Shown here: positions 48,283 to 56,255 of the stretch, piece by piece
Layout: every line of letters starts with the position of its first letter
Numbering within the stretch: the stretch's first letter is position 1
DNA from: MPNO01 sp965200535
Lineage (GTDB): Bacteria; Pseudomonadota; Alphaproteobacteria; MPNO01
NCBI GenBank assembly: GCA_965200535.1
Contig: CBDAUF010000002.1
Span: 1-64,000 of the forward strand
Reading direction: 5' to 3'
Length of the DNA stretch: 64,000 bases
The notes under the pieces: model-generated
Database searches by the model: none
Seen by the model: only the letters and a program-made list of their open reading frames with translations
Told to the model about the DNA's origin: nothing
Program-made: the position numbers and the translations under genes

Positions 48283-49992
48283 TCAACCGGTTTTCCGCTC
48301 CACCTGTCCATCGGGCGCGACCCGCACGCCGTAATCGCGCTCGGCGGCCCCGGTGCTGACCAGTCCGAGCGCGAGATCGCGGGCGATGGCGTCCGCCGGG
48401 CGGTCGGCGGCGGGTCCGTAGCCGCCGCCGCCGGGGCTTTCGATGCGGACGCGCTGGCCCTTGCGCAGGACAACCCCGGACAGTTTGGCCGTCCGGTCCG
48501 GCGAGTGCTCGCCGTCGTCCTGTTCGTAGACGATGCGGTTGGGTGCGCCGCGGCCGCCGCCGAGGATGCCGAACGCGGGAAAGCGCGCGCGCTCGCCGAA
48601 GACGACGAGGTCGGCCGCATCGGCGAGCAGCTCGAATTCGTAGACCGCGCCCAGCCCGCCCCGGTGGCGGCCCGGCCCGCCGCTGTCCGGCCGCAGCCCC
48701 CACCGGGTGACGCAGACGGGGTAGGCCGCTTCCAGAATCTCCGCCGGCGGGATGGTGGCCATGCCGATGGGGGCGTTGCCGTGGCTCAGACCGTCGCCCT
48801 CCGGATTGCCGCCGAGGCCGCCGCCGAAGAAGGTGAAAAGGATGAACCTGGAGCCGCGGCCGTTGGCGCCCGACATCAGGAGCGCGTTGACGGTCGCGAA
48901 GCAGGCGGCGTTGACCCGCTCCGGCGCCGCTCCGGCCAGCGCGCCGAAGATCACGTCGATCGTCCGCATGATGTTTTCGGTGTAGCCCGACACCGGCGCC
49001 GGGGGCTCGGCGGCGAGGATCGAGCCTTGCGGGATGACGAAGTCGATGGGTTCGAGGCAGCCGCCGCTGGCCGGAACCTCGTGGAAGATGTGCTTGAGCG
49101 CCACAAAGGAGGCGGCGATCGTGGTCGCGCGCGAGACGTTGAGCGGCCCGGCGCAGGCCGGCGCCGAACGCGAGAAGTCGAGGGTCAGCCTTTCGCCGTC
49201 GACGGTGAGGTCGAGCGCGACCCTGAGCGGCTCGTCGCCGCGCCCGTCATTGTCGATGAAATCCTCGAACGAATAGGTGCCGTCCGGCAGGTCGGAAATC
49301 AGCGCGCGCATCTGGCGGCTCGCACGGCGGCGGATCTCCGCCATGGCGGCGGCCACGGTGTCGTCGCCGAAGCTGTCGAGCAGGTCGTGCAGCCGCGCCG
49401 TCCCGAGGTCGAGCGCGCCCAGCTGGGCGTTGAGGTCGCCGTAATTGCTCCGCGGAAGCCGGCCGTTGGCGAGCAGAATGTCGACGATGTCGCGGTTGAC
49501 GACGCCGCGGTCGGCGAGCTTCACCGGCGGAATGCGCACCCCCTCCTGCATGATGTCGCCGGCGTCCGGGTTGTAGTTCCCCGCCACGTTGCCGCCGACA
49601 TCGATCCAGTGGCCGACCGAGGCGAGGTAACAGAACAGCGCCCCGCCGCGGAAGATCGGCTTGACCAGCTTGATGTCGTTCAGGTGCGTCGCCCCGACAT
49701 AGGGGTCGTTGAGCAGGTAGATATCGCCGTCCCGGGGCCCGCCGTCGGCGGCGGCGCGGCCGATCGCCGCCCTGGTCGCGTAGCTCATCGCCCCGATGAA
49801 GACCGGCAGCCCCTGCTTGCCCATCGCCACCGTCTCGCCGTTCGTATCGTAGACGCCGTGGCTGCCGTCGCGCGCCTCGGCGATGACCGGGCTGAAGGCG
49901 GCGCGGAACAGCGTCGCGTCCATTTCATCGACAAGCTGTTCGAGCCGGCCGCGGATCACTGCGAGGGTGACGGGATCGAGATCGGCGGACAC
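48283..49992 (-). CDS. hyuB: Hydantoinase B/oxoprolinase family protein
   Basis: HyuB-type proteins pair with HyuA to hydrolyse hydantoins, 5-oxoproline or similar cyclic amides with ATP, or act in acetone/acetophenone carboxylase-type complexes. The protein has DPVTLAVIRGRLEQLVDEMDATLFRAAFSPVIAEA at its start, HGVYD, LLNDPYVGATHLND and the C-terminal ESPGGGGYGP. GTG 49992 gives the family's usual ADLDPVTLA start (569 residues); ATG 50052 would add 20 residues. The HyuA subunit is not adjacent, which is unusual. The AA_synth gene is divergent, 120 bp away. Confidence 0.9.
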   Translation of the reverse strand: MSADLDPVTLAVIRGRLEQLVDEMDATLFRAAFSPVIAEARDGSHGVYDTNGETVAMGKQGLPVFIGAMSYATRAAIGRAAADGGPRDGDIYLLNDPYVGATHLNDIKLVKPIFRGGALFCYLASVGHWIDVGGNVAGNYNPDAGDIMQEGVRIPPVKLADRGVVNRDIVDILLANGRLPRSNYGDLNAQLGALDLGTARLHDLLDSFGDDTVAAAMAEIRRRASRQMRALISDLPDGTYSFEDFIDNDGRGDEPLRVALDLTVDGERLTLDFSRSAPACAGPLNVSRATTIAASFVALKHIFHEVPASGGCLEPIDFVIPQGSILAAEPPAPVSGYTENIMRTIDVIFGALAGAAPERVNAACFATVNALLMSGANGRGSRFILFTFFGGGLGGNPEGDGLSHGNAPIGMATIPPAEILEAAYPVCVTRWGLRPDSGGPGRHRGGLGAVYEFELLADAADLVVFGERARFPAFGILGGGRGAPNRIVYEQDDGEHSPDRTAKLSGVVLRKGQRVRIESPGGGGYGPAADRPADAIARDLALGLVSTGAAERDYGVRVAPDGQVERKTG

Positions 49993-50112
49993 TGGGAAAT
50001 CCCGGCGCGGGCGTTGTGCCGCAGGCGTTGCAACGAGAACCGATGATGGCATAGTGACCGGATCGAGTCATGCCGGCCTGCGCGGCGGGCAGGGGCAGCG
50101 GGAGAACACCGG

Positions 50113-50688
50113 ATGGAGATTCGCAAGCTCGTCACAGTGGTCGAGGAGACCCGGCGTGAACTCGGCCGGCCGATCGAGCCGGCGACCCGCCAGGCCGCCG
50201 CCATCGCGGTGATCGCCAACCCCTATGCCGGGGTCCACGACAATGAGCTCGAGGCGCTGCAACAGGCGGGGGCGGAATTGGGCGGCCTGCTCGTCCGGCG
50301 CGCCATCGATGCGCTGGGGATCGACGGGGCGGCGGTTCACAGCTACGGCAAGGCGGCGATCGTCGGCGAGCACGGCGAACGCGAGCACGCCGCCGCGGTG
50401 ATGCATCCGAGGCTCGGCCGGCCGGTGCGCGAGGTCGTCGGCCCGGCGCGTTCGATCATGCCGTCGACCAAGAAAATCGGCGGGCCGGGCACGATCATAG
50501 ACTGCCCGCTGCACCACAAGGACGAGATCTGGAAGTTCAGCCATTTCGACGCCATGCAGGTCTCGGTCGCCGACGCTCCCCGCGCCGACGAGATCGTGGT
50601 CGTCGTGGCGGTCAGCGATTCGGGCCGCCCGGCCCATCGGGTGGGCGAGGATCTGGTCGTCGCCGACGTGATGTCGAAGAACGAGTAG
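50113..50688 (+). CDS. Amino-acid synthesis (AA_synth, DUF1185) family protein
   Basis: The 191-residue protein belongs to the AA_synth family of uncertain function. Hallmarks are IRKLVTVVEETRRELGRPI near the start, IANPYAG, HSYGKAAIVGEHGEREHAAAVMHP and IDCPLHHKDEIW. The name comes from early genetic association with amino-acid synthesis and is not biochemically backed. It is soluble, directly abuts the DUF1015 gene (stop and start adjacent), and diverges from hyuB. Confidence 0.85.
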   Translation: MEIRKLVTVVEETRRELGRPIEPATRQAAAIAVIANPYAGVHDNELEALQQAGAELGGLLVRRAIDALGIDGAAVHSYGKAAIVGEHGEREHAAAVMHPRLGRPVREVVGPARSIMPSTKKIGGPGTIIDCPLHHKDEIWKFSHFDAMQVSVADAPRADEIVVVVAVSDSGRPAHRVGEDLVVADVMSKNE

Positions 50689-51894
50689 ATGTCCCTTATC
50701 GCGCCTTTCCGGGCGATCGTTCCCGACCCGGCGCACGCGGCCGCGGTGGCGGCGCCGCCCTACGATGTGGTCTCGCGGGCGGAGGCGCGCGCGCGCGCCG
50801 CCGGCAACCGGCTGAGTTTTCTTCGCGTTTCGAGGCCGGAGATCGACCTGCCCGACGGGACGGGGGGCGACGATCCCGCGGCCTACGCGCGTGCGGCGGA
50901 AAACATGGCGCAGTTGCGGGATCGGGGCGTGCTCCGCCTGACGGACCGGGCCGCCCTCTACGTCTACCGCGCGGAGGCCGGCGGCCACCGCCAGACCGGC
51001 ATCGCCGGGGCGGCCTCGGTCGCCGCCTACCGCGAGGGCCGGATCCGCCGGCACGAACTCACCCGCCCCCGCCAGGTCGCCGACCGCGCGCGCCAGATCG
51101 CGGCGGTCGGCGCGCACACCGGGCCGGTGATGCTGTCGCACCGCGACGATGCGGCCCTTGCCGCGGCAGCCGCTGCGGTCGCGGCCGCGCCGCCGACGCT
51201 CGAGGCCGCGGTCGACGGCGTGATGCATTCGGTGTGGATCGCAGACGGCGAACCCGGCGCCGCGCTCGCCGATGCGGTGGGCCGTATCGAGACCCTCTAT
51301 ATCGCCGACGGTCACCACCGTTCCGCGGCCGCTGCCGAACTCGACGGCGCAGGCCGTTTCCTCGGCATCAGCTTCCCCGCGGGCGAGATGCGAATTCTCG
51401 ACTACAACCGGGTGGTCCGCGATCTCGGCGGGCGGACTGTCGAGGATTTCTTCGACGCGCTCCGCGCCGGTTTCGCGGTGGACCCCTCGTCCGAACCGGT
51501 CCGCCCCGAACAGCCGCACCGTTTCGGGCTCTACGTCGCCGGGCGGTGGTACGGGCTCCGGCTCCGCGCCGCGCCCGAGGACGACGGCGATCCGACCGCA
51601 GCGCTCGACGCCGAGATCCTGTCCAGAACCGTGCTCGCGCCCATTCTCGGTATCGAGGATCCGCGCAACGATCCGCGGATCGATTTCGTCGGCGGGAGCC
51701 GGGGGCTCGACGGGCTGGCGGCGCGGGTGGACAGCGGCGAGATGGCGGCCGCCTTCGCCCTTTGCCCGACGACGCTCCGCCAGATCTTCGCCGTCTCGGA
51801 TGCAGGCCGGGTTATGCCGCCCAAATCGACCTGGTTCGACCCCAAGCTCGCCGACGGGCTGCTGTCCCTGCCGCTGGAAGGACAGGATGGCTGA
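50689..51894 (+). CDS. DUF1015 family protein
   Basis: The 401-residue product is a full-length DUF1015 protein, with PFRAIVPDP and APPYDVVSRAEARARA at the start, and the family's central IADGHHRSAAAAEL motif, followed by PAGEMRILDYNRVV. DUF1015 genes in other bacteria are often linked to serine-biosynthesis genes, but none are present here, and no activity is established. It is abutted by AA_synth upstream and overlaps the Cys-rich protein gene by 8 bp downstream, so the three form a likely operon. Confidence 0.88.
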   Translation: MSLIAPFRAIVPDPAHAAAVAAPPYDVVSRAEARARAAGNRLSFLRVSRPEIDLPDGTGGDDPAAYARAAENMAQLRDRGVLRLTDRAALYVYRAEAGGHRQTGIAGAASVAAYREGRIRRHELTRPRQVADRARQIAAVGAHTGPVMLSHRDDAALAAAAAAVAAAPPTLEAAVDGVMHSVWIADGEPGAALADAVGRIETLYIADGHHRSAAAAELDGAGRFLGISFPAGEMRILDYNRVVRDLGGRTVEDFFDALRAGFAVDPSSEPVRPEQPHRFGLYVAGRWYGLRLRAAPEDDGDPTAALDAEILSRTVLAPILGIEDPRNDPRIDFVGGSRGLDGLAARVDSGEMAAAFALCPTTLRQIFAVSDAGRVMPPKSTWFDPKLADGLLSLPLEGQDG

Positions 51895-52153
51895 GGCTGC
51901 GGAACCGGATGCGCCCTACGCCCCCATCGAGGGGTGCTGCAACGCCTGCCGACACTACGATCCGACCGCCTTCGGCCAGGCCAATTACGGCCATTGCCGG
52001 CGCTATCCCCCGGTTGCCGTCGAACGGCAGAGGGACGGTCTGCCGCGCGGACTCTGGCCCGTGGTGGGTTACGACGATCGCTGCGGCGAGTACCGGGCCC
52101 GCCTGAGCGCGGGGCGTCTACGCGCCCTCGATATCGACGATCCGGTGCGGTGA
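51887..52153 (+). CDS. Small Cys-rich protein
   Basis: The 88-residue protein was not matched to a known family. It has Cys17, Cys18, Cys21, Cys37 and Cys66 in CCNACRHYD, YGHCRRYPP and DDRCGEYR, an arrangement compatible with a structural zinc site or a small Fe-S site. ATG 51887 follows AAGGACAGG and overlaps the DUF1015 stop. Its 3' end overlaps the convergent cupin gene by 36 bp. A real gene is likely because of the translational overlap and the conserved-looking motif spacing. Confidence 0.6.
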   Translation: MAEAAEPDAPYAPIEGCCNACRHYDPTAFGQANYGHCRRYPPVAVERQRDGLPRGLWPVVGYDDRCGEYRARLSAGRLRALDIDDPVR

Positions 52154-52477
52154 GGCATGCACGCCGAGGGTGGTAAGCGGCCTGTCGCCGGTGACGCGGA
52201 AGCCGTGGCGCTGGCCCGGCGGCACGATCAGGGTGACGCCGGGGTGGAGCGGCACGGTGCCGTCCTCGCCCTCGGCCCAGGCCTCTCCGGCGCCTTCGAG
52301 GACCGTGATGATCTCGACATAGGGATGCGCGTGCTCCGGCGTTTCGTAGCCCGGCGGCGAGACCTGGATGCCGGTGCGAACCGGGGTCGAGCCCTCGTCG
52401 TCCCCGGCCAGCGTGCGGTAGGTTGCGCCGCCCGGGAACCGTTCGACTTCCACCGTCCGATGTTCGACGACCTTCAT
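52118..52477 (-). CDS. Cupin-domain protein
   Basis: This 119-residue single-domain cupin has the first metal motif region TPEHAHPYVEIITVLEGAGEAW (two His and a Glu) and the second VPPGQRHGFRV. Such small cupins act as mononuclear metal isomerases, dioxygenases or sugar-binding modules; the substrate cannot be told. It converges on the Cys-rich gene and is followed, on the same strand upstream, by the MarR gene 66 bp away. Confidence 0.88.
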   Translation of the reverse strand: MKVVEHRTVEVERFPGGATYRTLAGDDEGSTPVRTGIQVSPPGYETPEHAHPYVEIITVLEGAGEAWAEGEDGTVPLHPGVTLIVPPGQRHGFRVTGDRPLTTLGVHASPHRIVDIEGA

Positions 52478-52542
52478 CGCGGCCCTCCGTTCCTCATGTC
52501 ACCCAGGCTACGCCCGCGCCGCCCGCCGTGCACGCGCTGTTT

Positions 52543-53019
52543 CTAGCCGCCGAGCCCGGCGAGGCGTTCCAGAACGCGCATGGCTGCCGCGCGTTCCGCC
52601 GCCGGGATGGGCTCGAGAATCCTTTGCTGCGCGCGCTCCACCGCGTCGAGCGCCGCCTCCATCGCCTCCTTGCCCGCGGCGGTGAGACGGAGCGCGTTGG
52701 TGCGCTGGTCGTCCGGCTGGCGTTCGCGCCGGATCTGGTCCCGCCGTCCCAGGCGGCGCAGGATCTCGGTCAGCGTGCTGCGGTCGATCCCGGTCATTCT
52801 GACCAGGTCGGTCTGGTTGATGCCGGGGTTCTGGTGGACGCAGAGCAGGACCGCGAACTGGGGCGGCGTCGGACCGTCCTCGCCCACCTCCTCGACAAAC
52901 AGGTCGACCGCGCGCTGCTGCGACCGGCGCAGGAGATGGCCCGCCGCAGCGCGCAGGTCGTAGCTGCCAGGGTCGATCGGGCCGGTCTCCCCGGCCGCCG
53001 GTCCGCCGCCGTCGCGCAT
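52543..53019 (-). CDS. MarR family transcriptional regulator
   Basis: The 158-residue regulator has the winged helix-turn-helix of MarR proteins: QFAVLLCVHQNPGINQTDLVRMTGIDRSTL and RRERQPDDQRTNALRLTAAG. MarR dimers usually repress adjacent divergent genes and release DNA on binding small phenolic or other ligands. ATG 53019, preceded by GGGAGCGGC, was chosen over GTG 53055, which would lie inside a candidate operator. It diverges from the flavin monooxygenase gene and may control it. Confidence 0.9.
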   Translation of the reverse strand: MRDGGGPAAGETGPIDPGSYDLRAAAGHLLRRSQQRAVDLFVEEVGEDGPTPPQFAVLLCVHQNPGINQTDLVRMTGIDRSTLTEILRRLGRRDQIRRERQPDDQRTNALRLTAAGKEAMEAALDAVERAQQRILEPIPAAERAAAMRVLERLAGLGG

Positions 53020-53044
53020 GCCGCTCCCGAATCGCTCCACAAAC

Positions 53045-53060
53045 AATCTGTACACGGATT
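53045..53060. promoter_or_regulatory. Imperfect palindrome, candidate MarR operator
   Basis: AATCTGTACACGGATT has AATC/GATT ends and matches its own reverse complement at 12 of 16 positions. It lies in the AT-richer gap between the divergent MarR and monooxygenase genes, at a place expected for a MarR site. Confidence 0.4.
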
Positions 53061-53114
53061 AAATTCGCGGCTATCCTCGCTGTCAATATCGGAGCGGAGA
53101 AGGGTGGAGCAGCG

Positions 53115-54191
53115 ATGATGGAATTCGGGATGCAGTTCTTTCCGTGCGTCGGACCGGACCAGCGCCCGGCCGCGGGGTATTTCGACGACTGCCTCAGCCT
53201 GAGCGGGCTGTGCGACGAATACGGCTACACCCACATCCGGACCGTGGAGCACTACTTTCACCCCTACGGCGGCTACAGCCCGAACCCGATCGTGTTCCTC
53301 GCCGCCGCCTCGCAGCGCAGCCGCACCGCGCGCATGGTCACCGGCGCGGTGCTGCCGGTGTTCAACAACCCGCTCAAGCTCGCCGGCGAGATCTGCATGC
53401 TCGACGCCATCTCCGGCGGGCGCCTCGAGGTCGGCTTCGCCCGCGCCTTCCTGCCGCACGAGTACCAGCGCTTCGGGGTGTCGCTCGATGAGTCCGTCGC
53501 CCGTTTCGACGAGGGGATGGCGCAGGTGGGCCGTCTGCTCGAAGAGGAAAACGTGACGGAAAACGGACGGTTTCACAGCTTCGCGGACGTCACCTCGCTG
53601 CCGCGCCCGACGCAGAAGCCGCGCCCGAAGTTCTGGACCGCGGCCTTTACCACGCCGCAGTCGTTCGAGAAGGCCGGGCGCCAGGGCAACTGGATCATGG
53701 CGATCCCGATCGGCGGCGCCGCGATGCGCGACCTCTGCGACATCTACCGCGAGGCGTGGGACAAGGCGGGCCACCCGGGCGGAGGACGGGTGATGCTGGC
53801 CTTCCACATGTACTGTCACGAGGATGCCGTCGAGGCCGCGCGAATCGCGCGCGATCCTCTCAACCGCTATCTCGGCTCGCTCGTCGATGCCGCGTCGGAC
53901 TGGATCAGCGGCGCCTCATCGACCGACTACAAGGGCTACGACAAGATGATCGACGCCCTCAAGCGGGAGACCTTCGAATCCCAGGTCGAGAAGGGCGCGG
54001 CCTGGGTCGGCACGCCGGAGCAGCTGGTCGACCGGATCGCCGGCTATGCCGAGGCCGTCGGCGGCATCGACGACGCCTCGCTGCAGGTCAATTTCAACGA
54101 CATGAGCCTGGCCGATGCCGAACGGTCGGTCCGCCTGTTCGGCGAGGAGGTCATGCCCCATTTCGACACCGAGAGGGCGGCGGCGGAATAG
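53115..54191 (+). CDS. LLM-class flavin-dependent oxidoreductase
   Basis: The 358-residue protein is a luciferase-like TIM-barrel monooxygenase that uses reduced FMN (or F420 in some branches). Seen features are FHPYGGYSPNPIVFLAAASQRSRTARMVTGAVLPVFNNP, the DAISGGRLEVGFARAF segment and WVGTPEQLVDRIAGYAE. Two successive ATGs (53115 and 53118) are possible starts after GGTGGAGC. Divergence from MarR and the amidohydrolase 92 bp downstream suggest a role in degrading an aromatic or similar compound. A flavin reductase partner is not adjacent. Confidence 0.9.
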   Translation: MMEFGMQFFPCVGPDQRPAAGYFDDCLSLSGLCDEYGYTHIRTVEHYFHPYGGYSPNPIVFLAAASQRSRTARMVTGAVLPVFNNPLKLAGEICMLDAISGGRLEVGFARAFLPHEYQRFGVSLDESVARFDEGMAQVGRLLEEENVTENGRFHSFADVTSLPRPTQKPRPKFWTAAFTTPQSFEKAGRQGNWIMAIPIGGAAMRDLCDIYREAWDKAGHPGGGRVMLAFHMYCHEDAVEAARIARDPLNRYLGSLVDAASDWISGASSTDYKGYDKMIDALKRETFESQVEKGAAWVGTPEQLVDRIAGYAEAVGGIDDASLQVNFNDMSLADAERSVRLFGEEVMPHFDTERAAAE

Positions 54192-54283
54192 CCGGCCAGC
54201 CTCGTTCCCGGATCTCCGGAACGCCTCGCCGGATGGTCCGGGCGGGCCGGCGGCCGCCGGCGGCCGCCTGGAAAGGACGACGC

Positions 54284-55234
54284 ATGGAACCGCATCGGAT
54301 CGACGTCCATCACCACATCCTGCCGCCGGACTACGTCGCCGCCGTCGGCGACGACCGGATCGGGCCTCTGATCCTCGCCGGGCGCACCCCGGAGTGGACC
54401 CCCGCCATGTCGGTCGAGGCGATGGACCGGAACGGCATCGCCACCGCCGTCACCTCGATCTCCGCGCCGGGGCTCTGGTTCGGCGACAGCGGCGAGACGG
54501 CCGGGCTCGCGACAATGTGCAACGAATACGCCGCTTCCATCCGGCGCGACCATCCCGGCCGTTTCGGCGTGTTCGCGAGCCTGCCGCTGCCCGATGTCGA
54601 TGCCAGCCTCGCCGAGATCGCGTACGCGCTCGACACGCTGCAGGCCGACGGGATCGGCCTGTTGACGAGCTACGGGGACCGCTATCCCGGCGATCCAGCC
54701 TTCCGCCCGGTGTTCGACGAGCTCAACCGGCGCGGCGCCGTGGTCTATTTCCACCCCACCAACGCGCCGTGCAGCCAGTGCCTGCCGGAGATCCCGGCGG
54801 CAACGCTCGATTTTCCGTTCGACACCACCCGGGCGATCGTGAGCCTGCTCTATTCCGGCACCTTCGCGCGCTGCCGCGACATCCGGTTCATCTTCTCCCA
54901 CGCCGGCGGAACCGCGCCGTTCCTCGCCGAGCGCATCGCCCGGCTCGCGGCCCGGCCGGGGTTCCGGGAGGCGGTGCCCGACGGTGTCCTGCCGGAACTC
55001 GCACGGCTCTATTACGACACCGCGCTGTCGGCCAACTGGCTCGCCTTCCGCAGCCTGCTGGAGCTGGCGTCTCCGGAGCAGGTCCTGTTCGGCAGCGACT
55101 ATCCCTTCGCGCCCGAGGCGACGATGACTGCAACGGTCCGGGGGCTGATCGACCTCGGGCTGGAACCCGACGTGCTGCGCGGCATCGAGCGCGACAACGC
55201 GCTGCCGCTCTTCCCCCGCATCGCCGCCGGGTGA
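54284..55234 (+). CDS. Amidohydrolase 2 family protein (ACMSD-like)
   Basis: The 316-residue TIM-barrel enzyme belongs to the amidohydrolase 2 (ACMSD) group, which includes metal-dependent decarboxylases and hydrolases of aromatic ring-cleavage intermediates. Metal motifs visible are the N-terminal DVHHH (residues 7-11), YFHPTN, FSHAGG and FGSDYPFAPE. AAAGGAC precedes the ATG. It follows the flavin monooxygenase on the same strand, so they may act in sequence, oxygenation then decarboxylation or hydrolysis. Confidence 0.9.
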   Translation: MEPHRIDVHHHILPPDYVAAVGDDRIGPLILAGRTPEWTPAMSVEAMDRNGIATAVTSISAPGLWFGDSGETAGLATMCNEYAASIRRDHPGRFGVFASLPLPDVDASLAEIAYALDTLQADGIGLLTSYGDRYPGDPAFRPVFDELNRRGAVVYFHPTNAPCSQCLPEIPAATLDFPFDTTRAIVSLLYSGTFARCRDIRFIFSHAGGTAPFLAERIARLAARPGFREAVPDGVLPELARLYYDTALSANWLAFRSLLELASPEQVLFGSDYPFAPEATMTATVRGLIDLGLEPDVLRGIERDNALPLFPRIAAG

Positions 55235-55253
55235 GCGCGCCGCCCGCCGGCCC

Positions 55254-56231
55254 TCAGGGGAGGATGACGATCTTCCCGAAGAACCCGCGCTCCTCCATCA
55301 GGCGCTCCGCCGCGCCGGTCTCGGAGAGCGGGAAGGTGTGGCTCACGACCGGAGCGAGCCGGCCCGCGGCCACGTGCTCCACCGACCGCTCGACATCCTC
55401 CTGCGCGTAGCTGTTCGAGCCCAGCACGTCGAGTTCGCGCACCCAGATATAGCGGAGGTCGGTCGCCGGATCGTGGCCCGCCGTGGCGCCGCAGGTGAGC
55501 ACCCGGCCGCCCCGCTTCGCGGTCCTCAGGCAGGGCGCCCAGGTGTCGCCGCCGGTGAAGTTGACCACCACGTCACAGCCCTTCTTGCCGGAGGCGAGCC
55601 ATGCGGCCCGCGAGAAATCCTCCTGCGAGTAGTCGATCGCATGGTCGGCGCCGAGCTCCTCCAGACGGCGGCATTTCGCAGCCGAACCGGCGGCGGCGAT
55701 CAACCGCGCCCCGGTCATCTTGCCGAACTGGAGGCAGGCGATACCCACCCCGCCGCTGGCGCCCAGCACCAGCATCGTCTCGCCCGCCGCAAGGCGGCCG
55801 CGGGCGAACAGCATGCGGTGCGCGGTGCCGTAGTTGATCGGGACCGCCGCCGCGGTCTCGAACGCGAGACTGTCGGGCAGGCGGACGAGGTTCTTCGCCG
55901 GAACGCAGACGAGTTCCGCGAGCCCGCCCGGGATCTCCTCGCCCATCATGCCGCCGTCGGTCTGCGGGTTCATCGTCACCCGTTCGCCCGGCGCCCAGCC
56001 CGCCACGCCGGGGCCCAGCGCATCGACGACGCCGGCGATGTCGCCGCCGGAAATGAACGGCATCGGCACCGGAAAGCCCGGCATGCCGCGTCTGACGAAG
56101 ATGTCGAGATGGTTGAGACCGCAGGCCTTGACCGCCACCCGCACCTCGCCCGGTCCGGGCTCGGGGTCGGGCCAGTCGCGGTAGACGATATTCTCGATCC
56201 CCCCCTGCCGTTCGATCACCGCCGCTTTCAC
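55254..56231 (-). CDS. Zinc-binding dehydrogenase/quinone oxidoreductase family
   Basis: This 325-residue medium-chain dehydrogenase has a GroES-like domain (VKACGLNHLDIFVRRGMPG, then GGDIAGVVDALGPGV) and a Rossmann domain with VLGASGGVGIACLQFG. The catalytic zinc Cys typical of alcohol dehydrogenases is present as ACGLNHLD, but the structural four-Cys zinc lobe is absent, so it is probably a quinone oxidoreductase-like or alkenal reductase enzyme. It converges on the ACMSD-like gene and lies 24 bp downstream of the AtzA-like gene in the same direction. Confidence 0.9.
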   Translation of the reverse strand: MKAAVIERQGGIENIVYRDWPDPEPGPGEVRVAVKACGLNHLDIFVRRGMPGFPVPMPFISGGDIAGVVDALGPGVAGWAPGERVTMNPQTDGGMMGEEIPGGLAELVCVPAKNLVRLPDSLAFETAAAVPINYGTAHRMLFARGRLAAGETMLVLGASGGVGIACLQFGKMTGARLIAAAGSAAKCRRLEELGADHAIDYSQEDFSRAAWLASGKKGCDVVVNFTGGDTWAPCLRTAKRGGRVLTCGATAGHDPATDLRYIWVRELDVLGSNSYAQEDVERSVEHVAAGRLAPVVSHTFPLSETGAAERLMEERGFFGKIVILP

Positions 56232-56255
56232 CGAACTCCTCCCTGCCGTTCGCCC

